From contig JACRMB010000003.1 in NCBI GenBank assembly GCA_016235065.1, forward strand, positions 248,001 through 312,000: DNA of 64,000 nt, written 5' to 3'. The position numbers were made by a program, and so were the translations under genes. Below the pieces are notes generated by a model. It was not told the DNA's origin. It did no database searches and saw only the letters and a list, made by a program, of their open reading frames with translations. The DNA is from Actinomycetota bacterium. GTDB lineage: Bacteria > Actinomycetota > Thermoleophilia > BMS3ABIN01. This document shows positions 32,112 through 41,530 of the stretch, piece by piece; the stretch's first letter is position 1, and the number at the start of each line of letters is the position of its first letter.

Positions 32112-33512
32112 ATGCACAAAAAAAGGAAGATCGAGCATCGCGAGGGCGCCAGCGATACCATGACCCCGGCCTTTGCCCGCAGGGCGATGGAGACCCGGGT
32201 TCCCAAGTATGTGCTACCCCAGGGCGAGATGCTCCCCGAGACTGCCTATTATCTGGTCCACGATGAGTTGATGCTCGATGGCAACGCCCGCCTGAACCTG
32301 GCGACCTTCGTCGGCACCTGGATGGAGCCTGAAGCCGACCGGCTGATGCAGGAGACATTCAGCAAGAACCTGGCCGACAAGGACGAATATCCCCAGACGG
32401 CCGAGCTCGAAGCCCGTTGCGTCAGCATGATCGCCCGGCTCTGGAACTCGCCCGAAGAAGAGGAGGCGGTGGGGACTTCCACCATCGGTTCCAGCGAGGC
32501 AGCCATGCTTGGCGGCATGGCGCTGCTCAAGCGGTGGCGCAAGCGGCGGCAGGCTGAGGGCAAGTCCGCCGACCGGCCGAACATGGTCATGGGCATCAAC
32601 ATCCAGGTCTGCTGGGAGAAGTTCTGCACTTACTGGGATATCGAGACCCGCTATGTGCCCATGGAGGAGGGCCGTTACCAGCTGGGCGTCGATGAGGCCA
32701 TCGGCCTGTGCGACGAGAACACAATCGCTGTGCTGGCGATCATGGGCAGCACCTACGACGGCAGCTACGAGCCGGTGAGGGAGCTGGGCGCCGCCCTCGA
32801 CCGCCTGCAGGATACGAAGGGGATCGATATCCCGATCCACGTTGACGGGGCCAGCGGCGGTTTCATCGCCCCCTTCCTGCAGCCGGAGATCGAGTGGGAT
32901 TTCCGGGTTCCGAGGGTCCAGTCCATAAATGCCTCAGGCCACAAATACGGTCTGGTATACCCCGGTGTTGGCTGGATCATCTGGCGCAACCAGGAAGCGC
33001 TGCCACAGGAACTAATCTTCAAGGTCAACTACCTCGGTGGCGAGATGCCCACTTTCTCGCTGAACTTTTCCCGGCCCGGCAGCCAGATCGTGGCCCAGTA
33101 CTATAATTTTCTCAGGCTGGGGAGAGATGGCTATCGGCGCATCCACAAGGCCAGCCAGGATGTGGCCCTGTATCTCTCCAGCAAGCTCGCCGGATACGAG
33201 GAGTTCGAACTGCTCTCCGATGGTAGTGACATCCCGGTATTCGCCTTCAGGATGACCGAGGCGGCGGAAAAAGCCACCAACTACACAGTTTTCGACCTGT
33301 CGGAGCGGCTGCGCGACCGGGGCTGGCAGGTGCCTGCCTACACCTTCCCCAAGAACTGCGAGCATGTCGCCGCCCTGCGGATAGTGGTCAAGGAAGGATT
33401 CAACCATGACCTGGCCGACCTGCTGCTCGATGACGTCGAGCGGCACATGGAGTGGTTCAGGACGCATCCCGAGCACAAGCCGAAGAAGACAGGGCACAGC
33501 TTCAGGCATTGA
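32112..33512 (+). CDS. gadB: Glutamate decarboxylase (PLP-dependent)
   Basis: This 466-residue group II decarboxylase has VGTSTIGSSEAAMLGG, HVDGASGGFIAPF and the PLP Lys in NASGHKYGLVYPG (Lys278). The C-terminal region includes HSFRH, like the autoinhibitory/pH-sensing tail of GadB enzymes. It converts glutamate to GABA plus CO2, consuming a proton. No glutamate/GABA antiporter lies next to it, so a role in acid resistance is not demonstrated here. Flanking genes are a ZIP transporter and a large secreted protein, suggesting a stand-alone unit. Length and motifs are normal. Confidence 0.94.
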   Translation: MHKKRKIEHREGASDTMTPAFARRAMETRVPKYVLPQGEMLPETAYYLVHDELMLDGNARLNLATFVGTWMEPEADRLMQETFSKNLADKDEYPQTAELEARCVSMIARLWNSPEEEEAVGTSTIGSSEAAMLGGMALLKRWRKRRQAEGKSADRPNMVMGINIQVCWEKFCTYWDIETRYVPMEEGRYQLGVDEAIGLCDENTIAVLAIMGSTYDGSYEPVRELGAALDRLQDTKGIDIPIHVDGASGGFIAPFLQPEIEWDFRVPRVQSINASGHKYGLVYPGVGWIIWRNQEALPQELIFKVNYLGGEMPTFSLNFSRPGSQIVAQYYNFLRLGRDGYRRIHKASQDVALYLSSKLAGYEEFELLSDGSDIPVFAFRMTEAAEKATNYTVFDLSERLRDRGWQVPAYTFPKNCEHVAALRIVVKEGFNHDLADLLLDDVERHMEWFRTHPEHKPKKTGHSFRH

Positions 33513-33577
33513 GTGTCTTTATGGTAGATTAGGCTTGCCGGCAGCTGATCAGGCCTACCATCAAGATTGCGGGAATC

Positions 33578-36500
33578 ATGGCGCCTCTTTTTTCAGGGAA
33601 CCGTGGATTCACGGTTTCTGGATTTGCAAAGCATCTTCTCACTTTATTTTTCCTGATATCGATGTCGCTTCTACAGGCGCTAGATAGCTCTCCGGCATCA
33701 GCCTACTCCGGGCCCCTGAATGTGGATCCGGGCTTCTTTGGCATAAACGCCGAGAGGCCTTTTGAGGATGTTTATAACAGTGATGCGCTCTCTGCCCTGG
33801 AAGAATACAGCGGCAGCTATTCCATCGAAGCAACGGTGAAGATCCGCGAGACCTCCTCGGCGGACGGATCGGCGGGACTGATCTTTCAGTCAGACGCGGA
33901 CAATGATGAATACTGCTACTTTGGCATCTATCCCAACAAAGACAAATGGGAACTGCGTAGACCTGATTTCACGGAACCATTCGAGGGTCAATACGATGTT
34001 GGAATCAACCAGCAGAGCTACAATCTGAAAGCGGATATTGCCGGCGGGTCGATCACCCTTTACATCGACGGGTCTGAAGTTGCTGTATTGAATGAGACCT
34101 CACCTGCCGCGGGAAGAGCTGGTATCAGGATTCGAAGCGCCGATGCTGACTTCAGTAATGTCAGAATAAACGGTGAGCCGCAGACCCTGACCTGCTGGCA
34201 AGCAAACCACGGCGTAGCCTGGACGGGAATCAGTGGCAGTAGCGCCAGGGGTAACGTTCTCCTGGATCCGGCATCGTTAGCCAGCCCCGAACTGTCACCG
34301 GAGCTCGACGCATGGTTCAGAATGATGGATTCCATGGGAGCCAGGTATGTGAACTTCCAGCTTTCCTGGGCGGAAATACAGCCCGAGAGTCCCAGCCAGC
34401 CATATTCATGGCTTTATTCTGATGCGTTTGCCATCGCCGCGAACAGATACAACCTGGATATAGTCCCCAATATGCTTTTTGCTCCCATGTGGGCGGTGAC
34501 GCCTGAATCCCGGAACAGCAGGTTCTACCGGGCATATCCTCCGGTCAATGATGAAGGTGCTTTCGAAACGGCCAGGTTCTCACAATTCGCCACGGCTGCG
34601 GCTGACCGGTATAAAAGGGGGGGCCAGCTCGCGGCCATCATGGGCTGGAGCCAGAACAGCCACGGGCAGGCCGACTTCTTCGAAGTGGGGCCTGAATTCA
34701 ATCTGGGCATTATAAGTGAATGGAAGAACGGCCGCTGGGAGGCGACTAACGCCGGCTGGCTGGGCGACCTTTCGCAATACGTGGATCTCCTGAAAGCAGG
34801 GCGTGATTCTGTGAAGAGCGTCTGCCCGGCATGTCTGGTCCTTAATGGCGGCTCAGCTGATGACTCTATTCCAAATTATTCCATTGGCGATGATCCAGGC
34901 CGCAATGATGGATTCGAACCATATCTTGATGATGTGAGGCTTTGTAATCCCGATGGATCACTGGCCTGGCGGCAGACTGTATGGCAGGGGATCGACGATC
35001 TATATGATGAGATCGAAAGGCGCCCTCCGCCGGATAACACACCGGGCAGATACTTCGACGTGCTTAACATGCATACGTTCATGTGGAAGGGCTACTCCGC
35101 GGAATGGCCGGTCACCGCAGACAGATACGTCAAATGCAGTTATTACTCCAGCGAGTGCTGGCAGAGATGGTACGAAAAGAGGTTCCAGGAGGTCGTCCGG
35201 GTCATGGACGAGCATAACGACCGCAGGGATGTCTGGCTGGGCGAGACCGGTTTTCCCAGCGCCAGGCCTCCAAATGACTCAGTCGGATTCCTGGGGTTCA
35301 TCTCGGAGTACCAGCAGGCGATCGCCCTCCAGACGGTATACTCGGAGGCCGCAAAGTTCCCATCGATAAAAAAAGTATTCTGGTGGCAGGGATATGACAG
35401 TAATTACACCGGCAACCTCGGACTGATCGGGGATGATCGATCTGCAAAAGCAGCCTATGTCAGATATGGGCTGTTGTCCGGGAAAACCGTTGACTCCAGG
35501 TCTGAATATTCTTTCACCTGGTACGACGATTTAGCGGGCGACAACTGGATCCTGATGGCCAACCCTGCCGGGGCGGCTTCGGATTCATGGTTCGATCTGA
35601 CAATAGCTGGTACTGAACGTGACCTCACTGTGATGAACAACGGCAAGGTCCTGGCCGGTCAGACAGCAGCTTCCCGGTTCCCCGGGGTCAGGGGTGGTCC
35701 GGTAAGGGTGGGTAGCCAGTCTCAGGGAAAGGCGCTGGCAAGCCAGCGAATCCTCTGGCCCGCCGGCGGTAACTCGCTGGAAGAGGTGATCGGAGCTGAC
35801 GCTGAAAAGCTCTCCAGCCATTTCTACTGGACCTGGTATGACGAGAAGAGTCCGGGCTTCGTGGACTGGATCATGGTTACCAATCCTGGAGAAGAATCGA
35901 TTCATTATCAGATCAGGGTAGCGAATATCGAGAGGGACAGAGGCACGATCGCCCCGGGAGCGTATGTGACTCCAAGGTTTGCGGGCATCATGGATGGCCC
36001 GGTGGAAGTGGAGGCCTGGGCTGACTCCGTGGGGGGATCCGTTCCTGCCAGGGTTATGGCATCCCAGCGGGTGCTGTCAAATGACGGCCGTTCATTCAAT
36101 GAAGTGCCTGGAATCCCGGAAGAAGAGCTTGGTTCCGTTTACCAGTGGACCTGGTACGATCAGCAGACGCCCGGCGCAGTCAACTGGGTGCTTCTTGCCA
36201 ATCCCGCGAGCAATCTGATGTTTTATCTGCTCGAGGTCGGCGCCGGCGGGTGTGATCAGGATGGCACTCCCAGCGGCCTGGCTGGAACAGCCTGTCAGGC
36301 CGGGGGGCCGGTCGGCGGCGGTCAATATGTATCTGCGGCTTTTCCTGGAATCATGAACGGTCCAGTGACTTTGAAAACCTATTCCGACCCAGGAATGACC
36401 GTCCCGGTGAAATCAGTGGCCTCCCAGCGCTCCCTGTGGGGTCCATCCTTTGAGGAAGTTCCCGGTTTCCCGATCGAGGCGCTAAACAGCAACTATCACT

Positions 36501-36829
36501 GGACCTGGTATGACCAGCAATCTGACGGCGTGTCAAACTGGATACTAATGGCCAATCCCTCCACGGAAGAAGCTATTGACGTGGAAATATGGATGAACGG
36601 TAAGCGGGCGCAGGAGGGAAAAGGACCGAGTACTAACCCGACAACATGGACGCTCACACCTGGACAGACAAGGGTAGCCAGCTTCGGTACCTATATGGGA
36701 GGCCCTGTAGAGGTTCGCGCCTCATTGAGTGGTAATACATGGCCGGCTGGTTCCCGCCCGGTCTTTGCGTCACAGCGGGTACTCTGGAATGGATATTTCA
36801 ACGAGGTATGGGGTACGGCTCTGGATTAA
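33578..36829 (+). CDS. Large secreted protein: LamG-like domain, GH-A type TIM barrel and four WTWYD/ASQR repeats
   Basis: This is a 1083-residue exported protein with a signal peptide ending near PASA-Y (residue 42). Residues about 45-200 form a concanavalin-like sandwich (SIEATVKIRETS..., ITLYIDGSEV). Residues about 205-630 resemble a clan GH-A glycosidase barrel, with a candidate acid/base Glu in VGPEFN and a candidate nucleophile in WLGETG. Residues about 640-1083 are four units of 105-118 residues. Each starts with a YxWTWYD motif, has NWIxMANP and GPVEV, and ends ASQRVL...FNEVPG. The same four-unit module ends the protein at 43172. I do not recognise it as a named family. A polysaccharide-acting or surface-binding role is inferred. 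Confidence 0.8.
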   Translation: MAPLFSGNRGFTVSGFAKHLLTLFFLISMSLLQALDSSPASAYSGPLNVDPGFFGINAERPFEDVYNSDALSALEEYSGSYSIEATVKIRETSSADGSAGLIFQSDADNDEYCYFGIYPNKDKWELRRPDFTEPFEGQYDVGINQQSYNLKADIAGGSITLYIDGSEVAVLNETSPAAGRAGIRIRSADADFSNVRINGEPQTLTCWQANHGVAWTGISGSSARGNVLLDPASLASPELSPELDAWFRMMDSMGARYVNFQLSWAEIQPESPSQPYSWLYSDAFAIAANRYNLDIVPNMLFAPMWAVTPESRNSRFYRAYPPVNDEGAFETARFSQFATAAADRYKRGGQLAAIMGWSQNSHGQADFFEVGPEFNLGIISEWKNGRWEATNAGWLGDLSQYVDLLKAGRDSVKSVCPACLVLNGGSADDSIPNYSIGDDPGRNDGFEPYLDDVRLCNPDGSLAWRQTVWQGIDDLYDEIERRPPPDNTPGRYFDVLNMHTFMWKGYSAEWPVTADRYVKCSYYSSECWQRWYEKRFQEVVRVMDEHNDRRDVWLGETGFPSARPPNDSVGFLGFISEYQQAIALQTVYSEAAKFPSIKKVFWWQGYDSNYTGNLGLIGDDRSAKAAYVRYGLLSGKTVDSRSEYSFTWYDDLAGDNWILMANPAGAASDSWFDLTIAGTERDLTVMNNGKVLAGQTAASRFPGVRGGPVRVGSQSQGKALASQRILWPAGGNSLEEVIGADAEKLSSHFYWTWYDEKSPGFVDWIMVTNPGEESIHYQIRVANIERDRGTIAPGAYVTPRFAGIMDGPVEVEAWADSVGGSVPARVMASQRVLSNDGRSFNEVPGIPEEELGSVYQWTWYDQQTPGAVNWVLLANPASNLMFYLLEVGAGGCDQDGTPSGLAGTACQAGGPVGGGQYVSAAFPGIMNGPVTLKTYSDPGMTVPVKSVASQRSLWGPSFEEVPGFPIEALNSNYHWTWYDQQSDGVSNWILMANPSTEEAIDVEIWMNGKRAQEGKGPSTNPTTWTLTPGQTRVASFGTYMGGPVEVRASLSGNTWPAGSRPVFASQRVLWNGYFNEVWGTALD

Positions 36830-36845
36830 CTGCCCCGCAGGAGTT

Positions 36846-37247
36846 TCACCCCGAGCTTCTGCCGCCTCTTGCGTCAAGCGCTTTCTTGAACAGGAAAAGA
36901 GGCAGGACGACGCCGGCGATCAGCGCGCAGAGCCAAACGATCAGGCTTGCCAGCAACCAGGTGCTGATGCCGCTGATGTTAAGGCCATCTGAAAGTGTAT
37001 CCGTCACCAGGAGCCCGACAAATGTCGTCACCAGGGCGACGCCTCCGGTCAGGGCTGGCAGGTTCTTGAGCGAGATCGAGATGAGCAGGGGACCTGCCAC
37101 AACCTCCACGGCGGTGAAGATCAGGGTCGCGGTCACGAATGCGGTCGGGTCGATTGTGAATTCCGGACTGAGGATCAGATCGGCCATTATCAGGCCCACT
37201 GCGTTGGCTATCAGATGCAGGCAGGCGCTTGCCAGCAAACGGATCAA
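36846..37247 (-). CDS. Small four-helix membrane protein (holin-family-like)
   Basis: The start is taken at TTG 37247, with AGAGGAGG upstream at good spacing; a GTG at 37325 would add a polar N-terminus. The 133-residue product has four hydrophobic helices, ends KKALDARGGR, and looks like the mycobacterial-type four-TM superfamily. No catalytic motif is seen. Convergent with the large secreted protein (17-bp gap). Function unknown; no phage genes are nearby, so a holin role is not supported. Confidence 0.6.
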   Translation of the reverse strand: MIRLLASACLHLIANAVGLIMADLILSPEFTIDPTAFVTATLIFTAVEVVAGPLLISISLKNLPALTGGVALVTTFVGLLVTDTLSDGLNISGISTWLLASLIVWLCALIAGVVLPLFLFKKALDARGGRSSG

Positions 37248-37459
37248 GATGGCCTCCTCTTCAGTCGTGGCTGGTAATTCCGAAGTGCTATCCGCCAGGG
37301 TGAAGCAGTGCACCTCACTTCTCACTGGTTATCCCCCGCTGGCAGGATGTTAAGCCTGGCGCAGGGCGGCATCCGCTGGTTTTTTATTTCGCGGCCACGG
37401 GTAGATTCCTGTTATCCCGGACTGCGGAGTGCGAGCGTTCCGGCAACAGGAGGTGCAGA

Positions 37460-37816
37460 ATGCTGGAGAAGATGAAAGAGAGCCGCGGCAATATAGTCGG
37501 CTTCAAGGCAATCGGGACGATCAGGCCGCCGGACTACGACGAGCTGGTTCCCATGTTCGAAAAGCTGGTCTGGGAGGAAGGCACCCTCAGGGTGCTAATG
37601 GATCTCAGCGAGTTCAGGTCAGAGTCGCCCAGCGCCTGGAAGGCCGATCTGAACTTCGGCCGGGAGTTCCACCAGAAGATCGAGAAGCTGGCGATAGTAG
37701 GGGACAAGCATTGGGAAAAGTGGCTGGCCGACTTCTGCGCCCCTTTCTATGCCCGCGAAGCCCGCTATTTTCATACCGACGATATCATCGCCGCCTGGGA
37801 TTGGTTGCGAAAATAG
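37460..37816 (+). CDS. SpoIIAA-like (STAS-fold) protein
   Basis: This 118-residue protein begins MLEKMKESRGNIVGFKAIG with AGGAGG upstream. The sequence LRVLMDLSEF and KLAIVGDKHWEKWLADFCAPFY matches the SpoIIAA-like family (PF11964), which has a STAS-related fold. Members bind lipid or partner proteins, and some act as stress-linked regulators; the exact role is not known. It stands alone between a minus-strand membrane protein and a minus-strand lipoprotein. Confidence 0.85.
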   Translation: MLEKMKESRGNIVGFKAIGTIRPPDYDELVPMFEKLVWEEGTLRVLMDLSEFRSESPSAWKADLNFGREFHQKIEKLAIVGDKHWEKWLADFCAPFYAREARYFHTDDIIAAWDWLRK

Positions 37817-37841
37817 GCCGGCAACTAGTGGCCGCTGCTCT

Positions 37842-38750
37842 TCAGCTGGTAGTTCTAATCTCCGAAGGAAACTGTTCGACCAGCTCTGAAAGATCATCGA
37901 CCCTATGTTCCAGCGCCCTGCTATCTCTCAATATCTCTTTTCCCAGAGGATCGAGGATTTCGTTCAAAGCCTCGAGTTCTCCATCGCTTAAATCCACAGA
38001 CTGTTTGTAAGCTTTGTCAACCGCCGCATTATCCCAGTTGGAATAAGCATCTATGTATGCCTGCGTCGCAGAAGCCATTCCGACAGTATGAGAAACAAGT
38101 TTGTCCAGGGACTGCTGCAGGGAATGCGGCACCTTTATTGACCTGTAGTCATCAGCATATTTTTCGTATTTTGACTTTACGTCAGAATATATGGTTGTAA
38201 GCTCGGTGGGATCTTCAACAATCGATGGAACATATATGGTGTTTATTTCATTGATCTGGTCCTTGCGGATGTTTTTTAATGCCATGACCAAAAGGAAAGC
38301 CGCCCTGGCTTTCTGCAACGAACTGACCGCGTCCGCGCGGTTATCCAGGACAGCCTGGTTACGCTCTGCGCATACCGAACACTCGCTGGGCGGCTCTGGA
38401 AGTGACGGGTCCGCGGAAAGATCAGCGATTGCTTCATCAATCGAAGACAAAGTATTGTCTATGTCTTCCTGGGTGGCCCTTTTTTCGTGGTCCGGGTCGA
38501 CTGATTCCAAACCTGGATAGACCGTCGTAGCCTCGACACTCACGAACGAAAGGGAATCAGAAAGCGCTATTGCTCCTCGCTGGAGTTGCTTTTTCGATTC
38601 AGTGACCTTGGCGATGAAGTCTGGGTAGAATGCTTCTTCCGGGGAAGGTGTTTGGCTGCATCCGTTCAAAAATCCACCAAAAAAGATGATGAAAAAAATT
38701 ATCAGTACGATCGGGATGGAAAACGGAAATTTCCTCGCAGTGAATTGCAT
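37842..38750 (-). CDS. Lipoprotein of unknown function with helical domain
   Basis: This 302-residue exported protein has a long hydrophobic signal region and a lipobox FLNGC (Cys31). The rest is almost wholly helical and acidic, with a CSVC pair near residue 125. Long heptad-like stretches occur (AFYPDFIAKVTESKKQLQRG, VDDLSELVEQFPSEI). It could form an extracytoplasmic coiled coil or a four-helix bundle similar to sensor input domains. I recognise no family. The base composition is lower in GC than its neighbours, with AT-rich flanks, which may point to recent acquisition. Confidence 0.65.
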   Translation of the reverse strand: MQFTARKFPFSIPIVLIIFFIIFFGGFLNGCSQTPSPEEAFYPDFIAKVTESKKQLQRGAIALSDSLSFVSVEATTVYPGLESVDPDHEKRATQEDIDNTLSSIDEAIADLSADPSLPEPPSECSVCAERNQAVLDNRADAVSSLQKARAAFLLVMALKNIRKDQINEINTIYVPSIVEDPTELTTIYSDVKSKYEKYADDYRSIKVPHSLQQSLDKLVSHTVGMASATQAYIDAYSNWDNAAVDKAYKQSVDLSDGELEALNEILDPLGKEILRDSRALEHRVDDLSELVEQFPSEIRTTS

Positions 38751-38848
38751 GCGGCGATACTATCACGGATAGGATGAATATTTTTTATTTTTAAATGAAA
38801 AATTGCGCATTCGTGACCGGAAGTTTCAATTCTCAGATGAAAATAATC

Positions 38849-39664
38849 CTATGGCTTCATGCCGACCGCATAGATGACCCCGACCTCCAGCTTGATTCCG
38901 TCGGCGGTCCTCAGTGCCCCGACCTCCTGTAAATGCTCTGTGCGGAAGCGCTCCCGGTCCTCGTCGGTCATCTGGTCCACAAGGCGCCGGAACCCGGCGT
39001 TCCAGATGATATCCCACCATTCGTCGGTGCTGTCCAGAAAGTAACCGACGTTATCCATCTCGATCCAGACATCCTCGATGCCGGCGGACCCGAACAGATG
39101 ACGGCACCCTTCTTCCGAGGCGATCCGCTTCCAGCCAGGTTCAGGCGGCTCGACGCCGTAGCGTTTGAGACGCTGGTTGAACATCCCGGTCAGGGGCTGG
39201 AACAGGTTCTCCTGAAAACCCGATATCGCGACCTTGCCCCCGGCTCTGACCTTCGAGGCCATGTGTGCGAGCTGGCCGGCCATGTCCTCAACGAAGAAGA
39301 TGCCGAACGAGCAGACCGCGGCGTCGAATGAGCCATCGGGGAATTCCAGAGACTGCATGTCCATCTCGATGAACTCGACGTTGCTGACATGCATGTCGGT
39401 CGCCTTGAGCTGAGCCTGCTCGATCATGCCGCCGGCAAAATCCACGCCGGTGACCCGTCCTTCAGGCAGGCGCCTGGCGATCGCGAAAGCCGCGTGACCG
39501 GTACCGGTCGCCACGTCGAGCACATGCTCGCCGCCGCCGAGATCCAGATGATCGGCAAGCAGGGTGGCGCTGTTGGGGAAGAACCGCAGCGCCTCGCCAT
39601 CATAGCCTTCGGCCACGGTGTCGAACGTTTCCCGGAGGAGGGCCTTTTTTGACTGATCGTCCAA
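38849..39664 (-). CDS. UbiE/COQ5-like SAM-dependent methyltransferase
   Basis: The start is placed at TTG 39664 (GAGGG 5 bp upstream); a longer reading frame back to 39976 exists but runs through the next gene and is not family-like. The 271-residue protein has motif I VLDVATGTGHAAFAIA, GVDFAGGMIEQAQ and later EFIEMDMQSLEFPDGSFDAAVC. This is the class I methyltransferase signature seen in UbiE-type enzymes. The substrate is unknown. It is next to a SnoaL-like protein, and together they could act on a small aromatic or polyketide-like molecule, though that is only inference. Confidence 0.82.
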   Translation of the reverse strand: MDDQSKKALLRETFDTVAEGYDGEALRFFPNSATLLADHLDLGGGEHVLDVATGTGHAAFAIARRLPEGRVTGVDFAGGMIEQAQLKATDMHVSNVEFIEMDMQSLEFPDGSFDAAVCSFGIFFVEDMAGQLAHMASKVRAGGKVAISGFQENLFQPLTGMFNQRLKRYGVEPPEPGWKRIASEEGCRHLFGSAGIEDVWIEMDNVGYFLDSTDEWWDIIWNAGFRRLVDQMTDEDRERFRTEHLQEVGALRTADGIKLEVGVIYAVGMKP

Positions 39665-39740
39665 AGTGCCCTCATTATATGATACTGAGGAAAATGAGGG
39701 AAAGAGCGACGAATCGTCATCCAGGGGACCGCGAGTCTGG

Positions 39741-40202
39741 CTATCCGTCGAGATACAGCGAACTGCCGCCGGGGTATTCCACATGGGGCTCGATGCCGCC
39801 GAGCTGCGCCAGCAGGCCCATGGTATCAGTGACTCCCCAATGCTCCTGGATGACGCCGTCGTTGAACCGGATCTCATCCATGGAGTCAAAGTAGATATGC
39901 TTGCCGGTCGCCTCGATGCCGGCGAACTCATTCTGGTGAGTCCCTTCCCACCGGCAGCGCATGAAGACCTTCTCACCTTCGGCGACCATGTCTTCGATGC
40001 TGACCCTGATGTCAGGAAATGCCGTTCTGAAGACCTTCACCAGTTCCTTGATGCCGGTGCGCCCGGCAGGCTTCTGATCGCCGAAATCCTCATGGTCCTG
40101 GATACCGGAGTCAAGCAGCTCATCAACCAGTTCGAGGTTCCCGTTGCCGTAGACTTCCTCGAGGTAGCGCCGGGCGGTATCCTTGTTGGCTTCCGATGAC
40201 AT
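39741..40202 (-). CDS. SnoaL-like ester cyclase family protein
   Basis: This 153-residue NTF2-fold protein begins MSSEANKDTARRYLEEVYG and has the family core GNLELVDELLDSG, VFRTAFPDIRVSIEDMVAEG and VFMRCRWEGTHQNEFAGI. The last region matches the SnoaL_2/ester cyclase (PF07366) pattern. Such proteins include polyketide cyclases and small ligand-binding enzymes, and many bacterial members have no known reaction. It precedes the methyltransferase gene on the same strand with a gap of about 75 bp. Confidence 0.85.
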   Translation of the reverse strand: MSSEANKDTARRYLEEVYGNGNLELVDELLDSGIQDHEDFGDQKPAGRTGIKELVKVFRTAFPDIRVSIEDMVAEGEKVFMRCRWEGTHQNEFAGIEATGKHIYFDSMDEIRFNDGVIQEHWGVTDTMGLLAQLGGIEPHVEYPGGSSLYLDG

Positions 40203-40339
40203 GAAGCGCCTCCCTTTCGTTCTGTGATTGCGGACGTCAATGATCGACTATCTCACAATACCCGGTTAAGGGGAGGATTTAACCGAAGCCGGATCACAAC
40301 CGCATGCACCTCGGGATTTTTAGTCTTATGGCGCCGGAC

Positions 40340-40912
40340 TTACCGTCTCATGGCGCCAGCTGCCGGGCTGCTTCCGGTTTGTGGTGCGCCGCTGCCCATC
40401 GTTCCCGGGTGAGGACCGGTTCCGGTGCCGCCGCCCATCGTGCCAGGCGAGTAGGTTCCTGCATCACCAGCAGGTCCCATAGTGCCCGGATCCATGTAAC
40501 CGGTACCACCGGTTCCAGGGCCCATATCAGCGGGATCCATATATCCGGTTCCCGTGCCCGAATCTCCTGTCTGCATGCCATAGCCGGGCGTGCCATAAGC
40601 AGGTCCCATCCCTGCTGGCTGCTGCATGTGGCTGGCGGCTTCGACCTGCGCGGCATGGGCTCTCATCTGGCCGGCGGCAAGGGCAAAGTGATCCGCCATG
40701 GTCCCACTGGAACCTGGCATGGTCGAACCAGTCGCAGCACGGCCGGCCGTAGCTGTATCACCGCCTTGCAGGCTTCCCGGATGGGTGGCTACATCGAGCC
40801 TGTGGCCGTAACCGCCATCCATATAGCCGGACTCCCTCGCGGAAGCCAGGCTGCCTGCAGCCAGCAGCAAAACCGCGGAGATTATAATTATTGATGTGAC
40901 TCTGAATATCAT
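40340..40912 (-). CDS. Exported Gly/Met-rich repeat protein
   Basis: The start at ATG 40912 follows GGAAGGTG. The 190-residue precursor has a signal peptide (LLLAAGSLASA), a helical middle with several His and Met (FALAAGQMRAHAAQVEAASH), and then a low-complexity C-terminal half. That half is made of repeats like GTGYMDPADMGPGTG and TYSPGTMGGGTG. No known domain is seen. Met-, His- and Gly-rich exported proteins often bind copper or act as cell-wall fillers. It is downstream of a shorter similar gene on the same strand, separated by a strong terminator. Confidence 0.6.
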   Translation of the reverse strand: MIFRVTSIIIISAVLLLAAGSLASARESGYMDGGYGHRLDVATHPGSLQGGDTATAGRAATGSTMPGSSGTMADHFALAAGQMRAHAAQVEAASHMQQPAGMGPAYGTPGYGMQTGDSGTGTGYMDPADMGPGTGGTGYMDPGTMGPAGDAGTYSPGTMGGGTGTGPHPGTMGSGAPQTGSSPAAGAMRR

Positions 40913-40943
40913 CTGAACACCTTCCGTTGCATTCCACATATGA

Positions 40944-40967
40944 AAAGCGGCCCGAATGGGCCGCTTT
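40944..40967 (-). terminator. Rho-independent terminator after the Met-rich gene
   Basis: AAAGCGGCCC and GGGCCGCTTT form a perfect 10-bp stem over a four-base loop. Read on the minus strand it is followed by TTTTCAT, fitting termination of the gene at 40978-41304. Confidence 0.85.
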
Positions 40968-40977
40968 CGGTCTACGT

Positions 40978-41304
40978 TCAGCGGGTGGCGGTAGTGGCGG
41001 TATCCCTGCAGATATTCGCCATCTCGTCCCAGTTGCCGGTATTCATGGCGTCACGCATACGGTCACGATTCTCAGTCGTCATGTGGGTGCCATTGCCCAT
41101 CATGCCGTTACCATCTGTTCCGTTCATCATGCCGGGGCCATGGGTGCCTGAGCCCGTGCCACCCATCATGCCGGGGCCATAAGTGCCGCCTGACCCGCCC
41201 ATCATGCCGCCGCCGAACGGGGTGTTTCCCTGTGCGAGGACTGCGCTGGCACCTACAAGGAGGATGATGAGCGCGGTTACGCCGATTATTGTTAATCTGG
41301 ACAT
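40978..41304 (-). CDS. Small exported Met/Gly/His-rich protein
   Basis: The start is ATG 41304 with a GGGAGCAG ribosome site. The 108-residue precursor has a signal peptide cleaved after VLA (residue 24). The mature part has repeats such as GGGMMGGSGG and GPGMMGGTGS, with Met pairs and scattered His. It ends with a conserved-looking helical tail, NRDRMRDAMNTGNWDEMANIC. That tail resembles the end of small copper-responsive exported proteins of soil bacteria. Metal binding, perhaps copper, is plausible from composition but untested. Confidence 0.65.
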   Translation of the reverse strand: MSRLTIIGVTALIILLVGASAVLAQGNTPFGGGMMGGSGGTYGPGMMGGTGSGTHGPGMMNGTDGNGMMGNGTHMTTENRDRMRDAMNTGNWDEMANICRDTATTATR

Positions 41305-41530
41305 TATTCTGCTCCCTTCTGAGCATTCGTTTATATGATCATTATCGCCAGTTATCATTAAGGGAAGGTGTCGCAAATATGATGTTTTCGTGAAGATTGG
41401 GGCGAGATTATCAGGGCATTCCCCGCAGGTTTAATCAGGGCATATCCCCATAGTTTCGTGACTATTTGCCTGCTAGATTCTATATTCCAGGGTACAGCTG
41501 AGACTCAATCTACTTTCTGGAGCGGGAAAA

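Noticed and set aside
36846-37247. Phage holin
   Set aside because: The four-helix membrane protein has no lysin or other phage gene close by; membrane layout alone is not enough.
38849-39976. 375-residue form of the methyltransferase
   Set aside because: The first 104 residues run antisense-like through the SnoaL gene region and carry no family sequence; the family match begins near residue 105.
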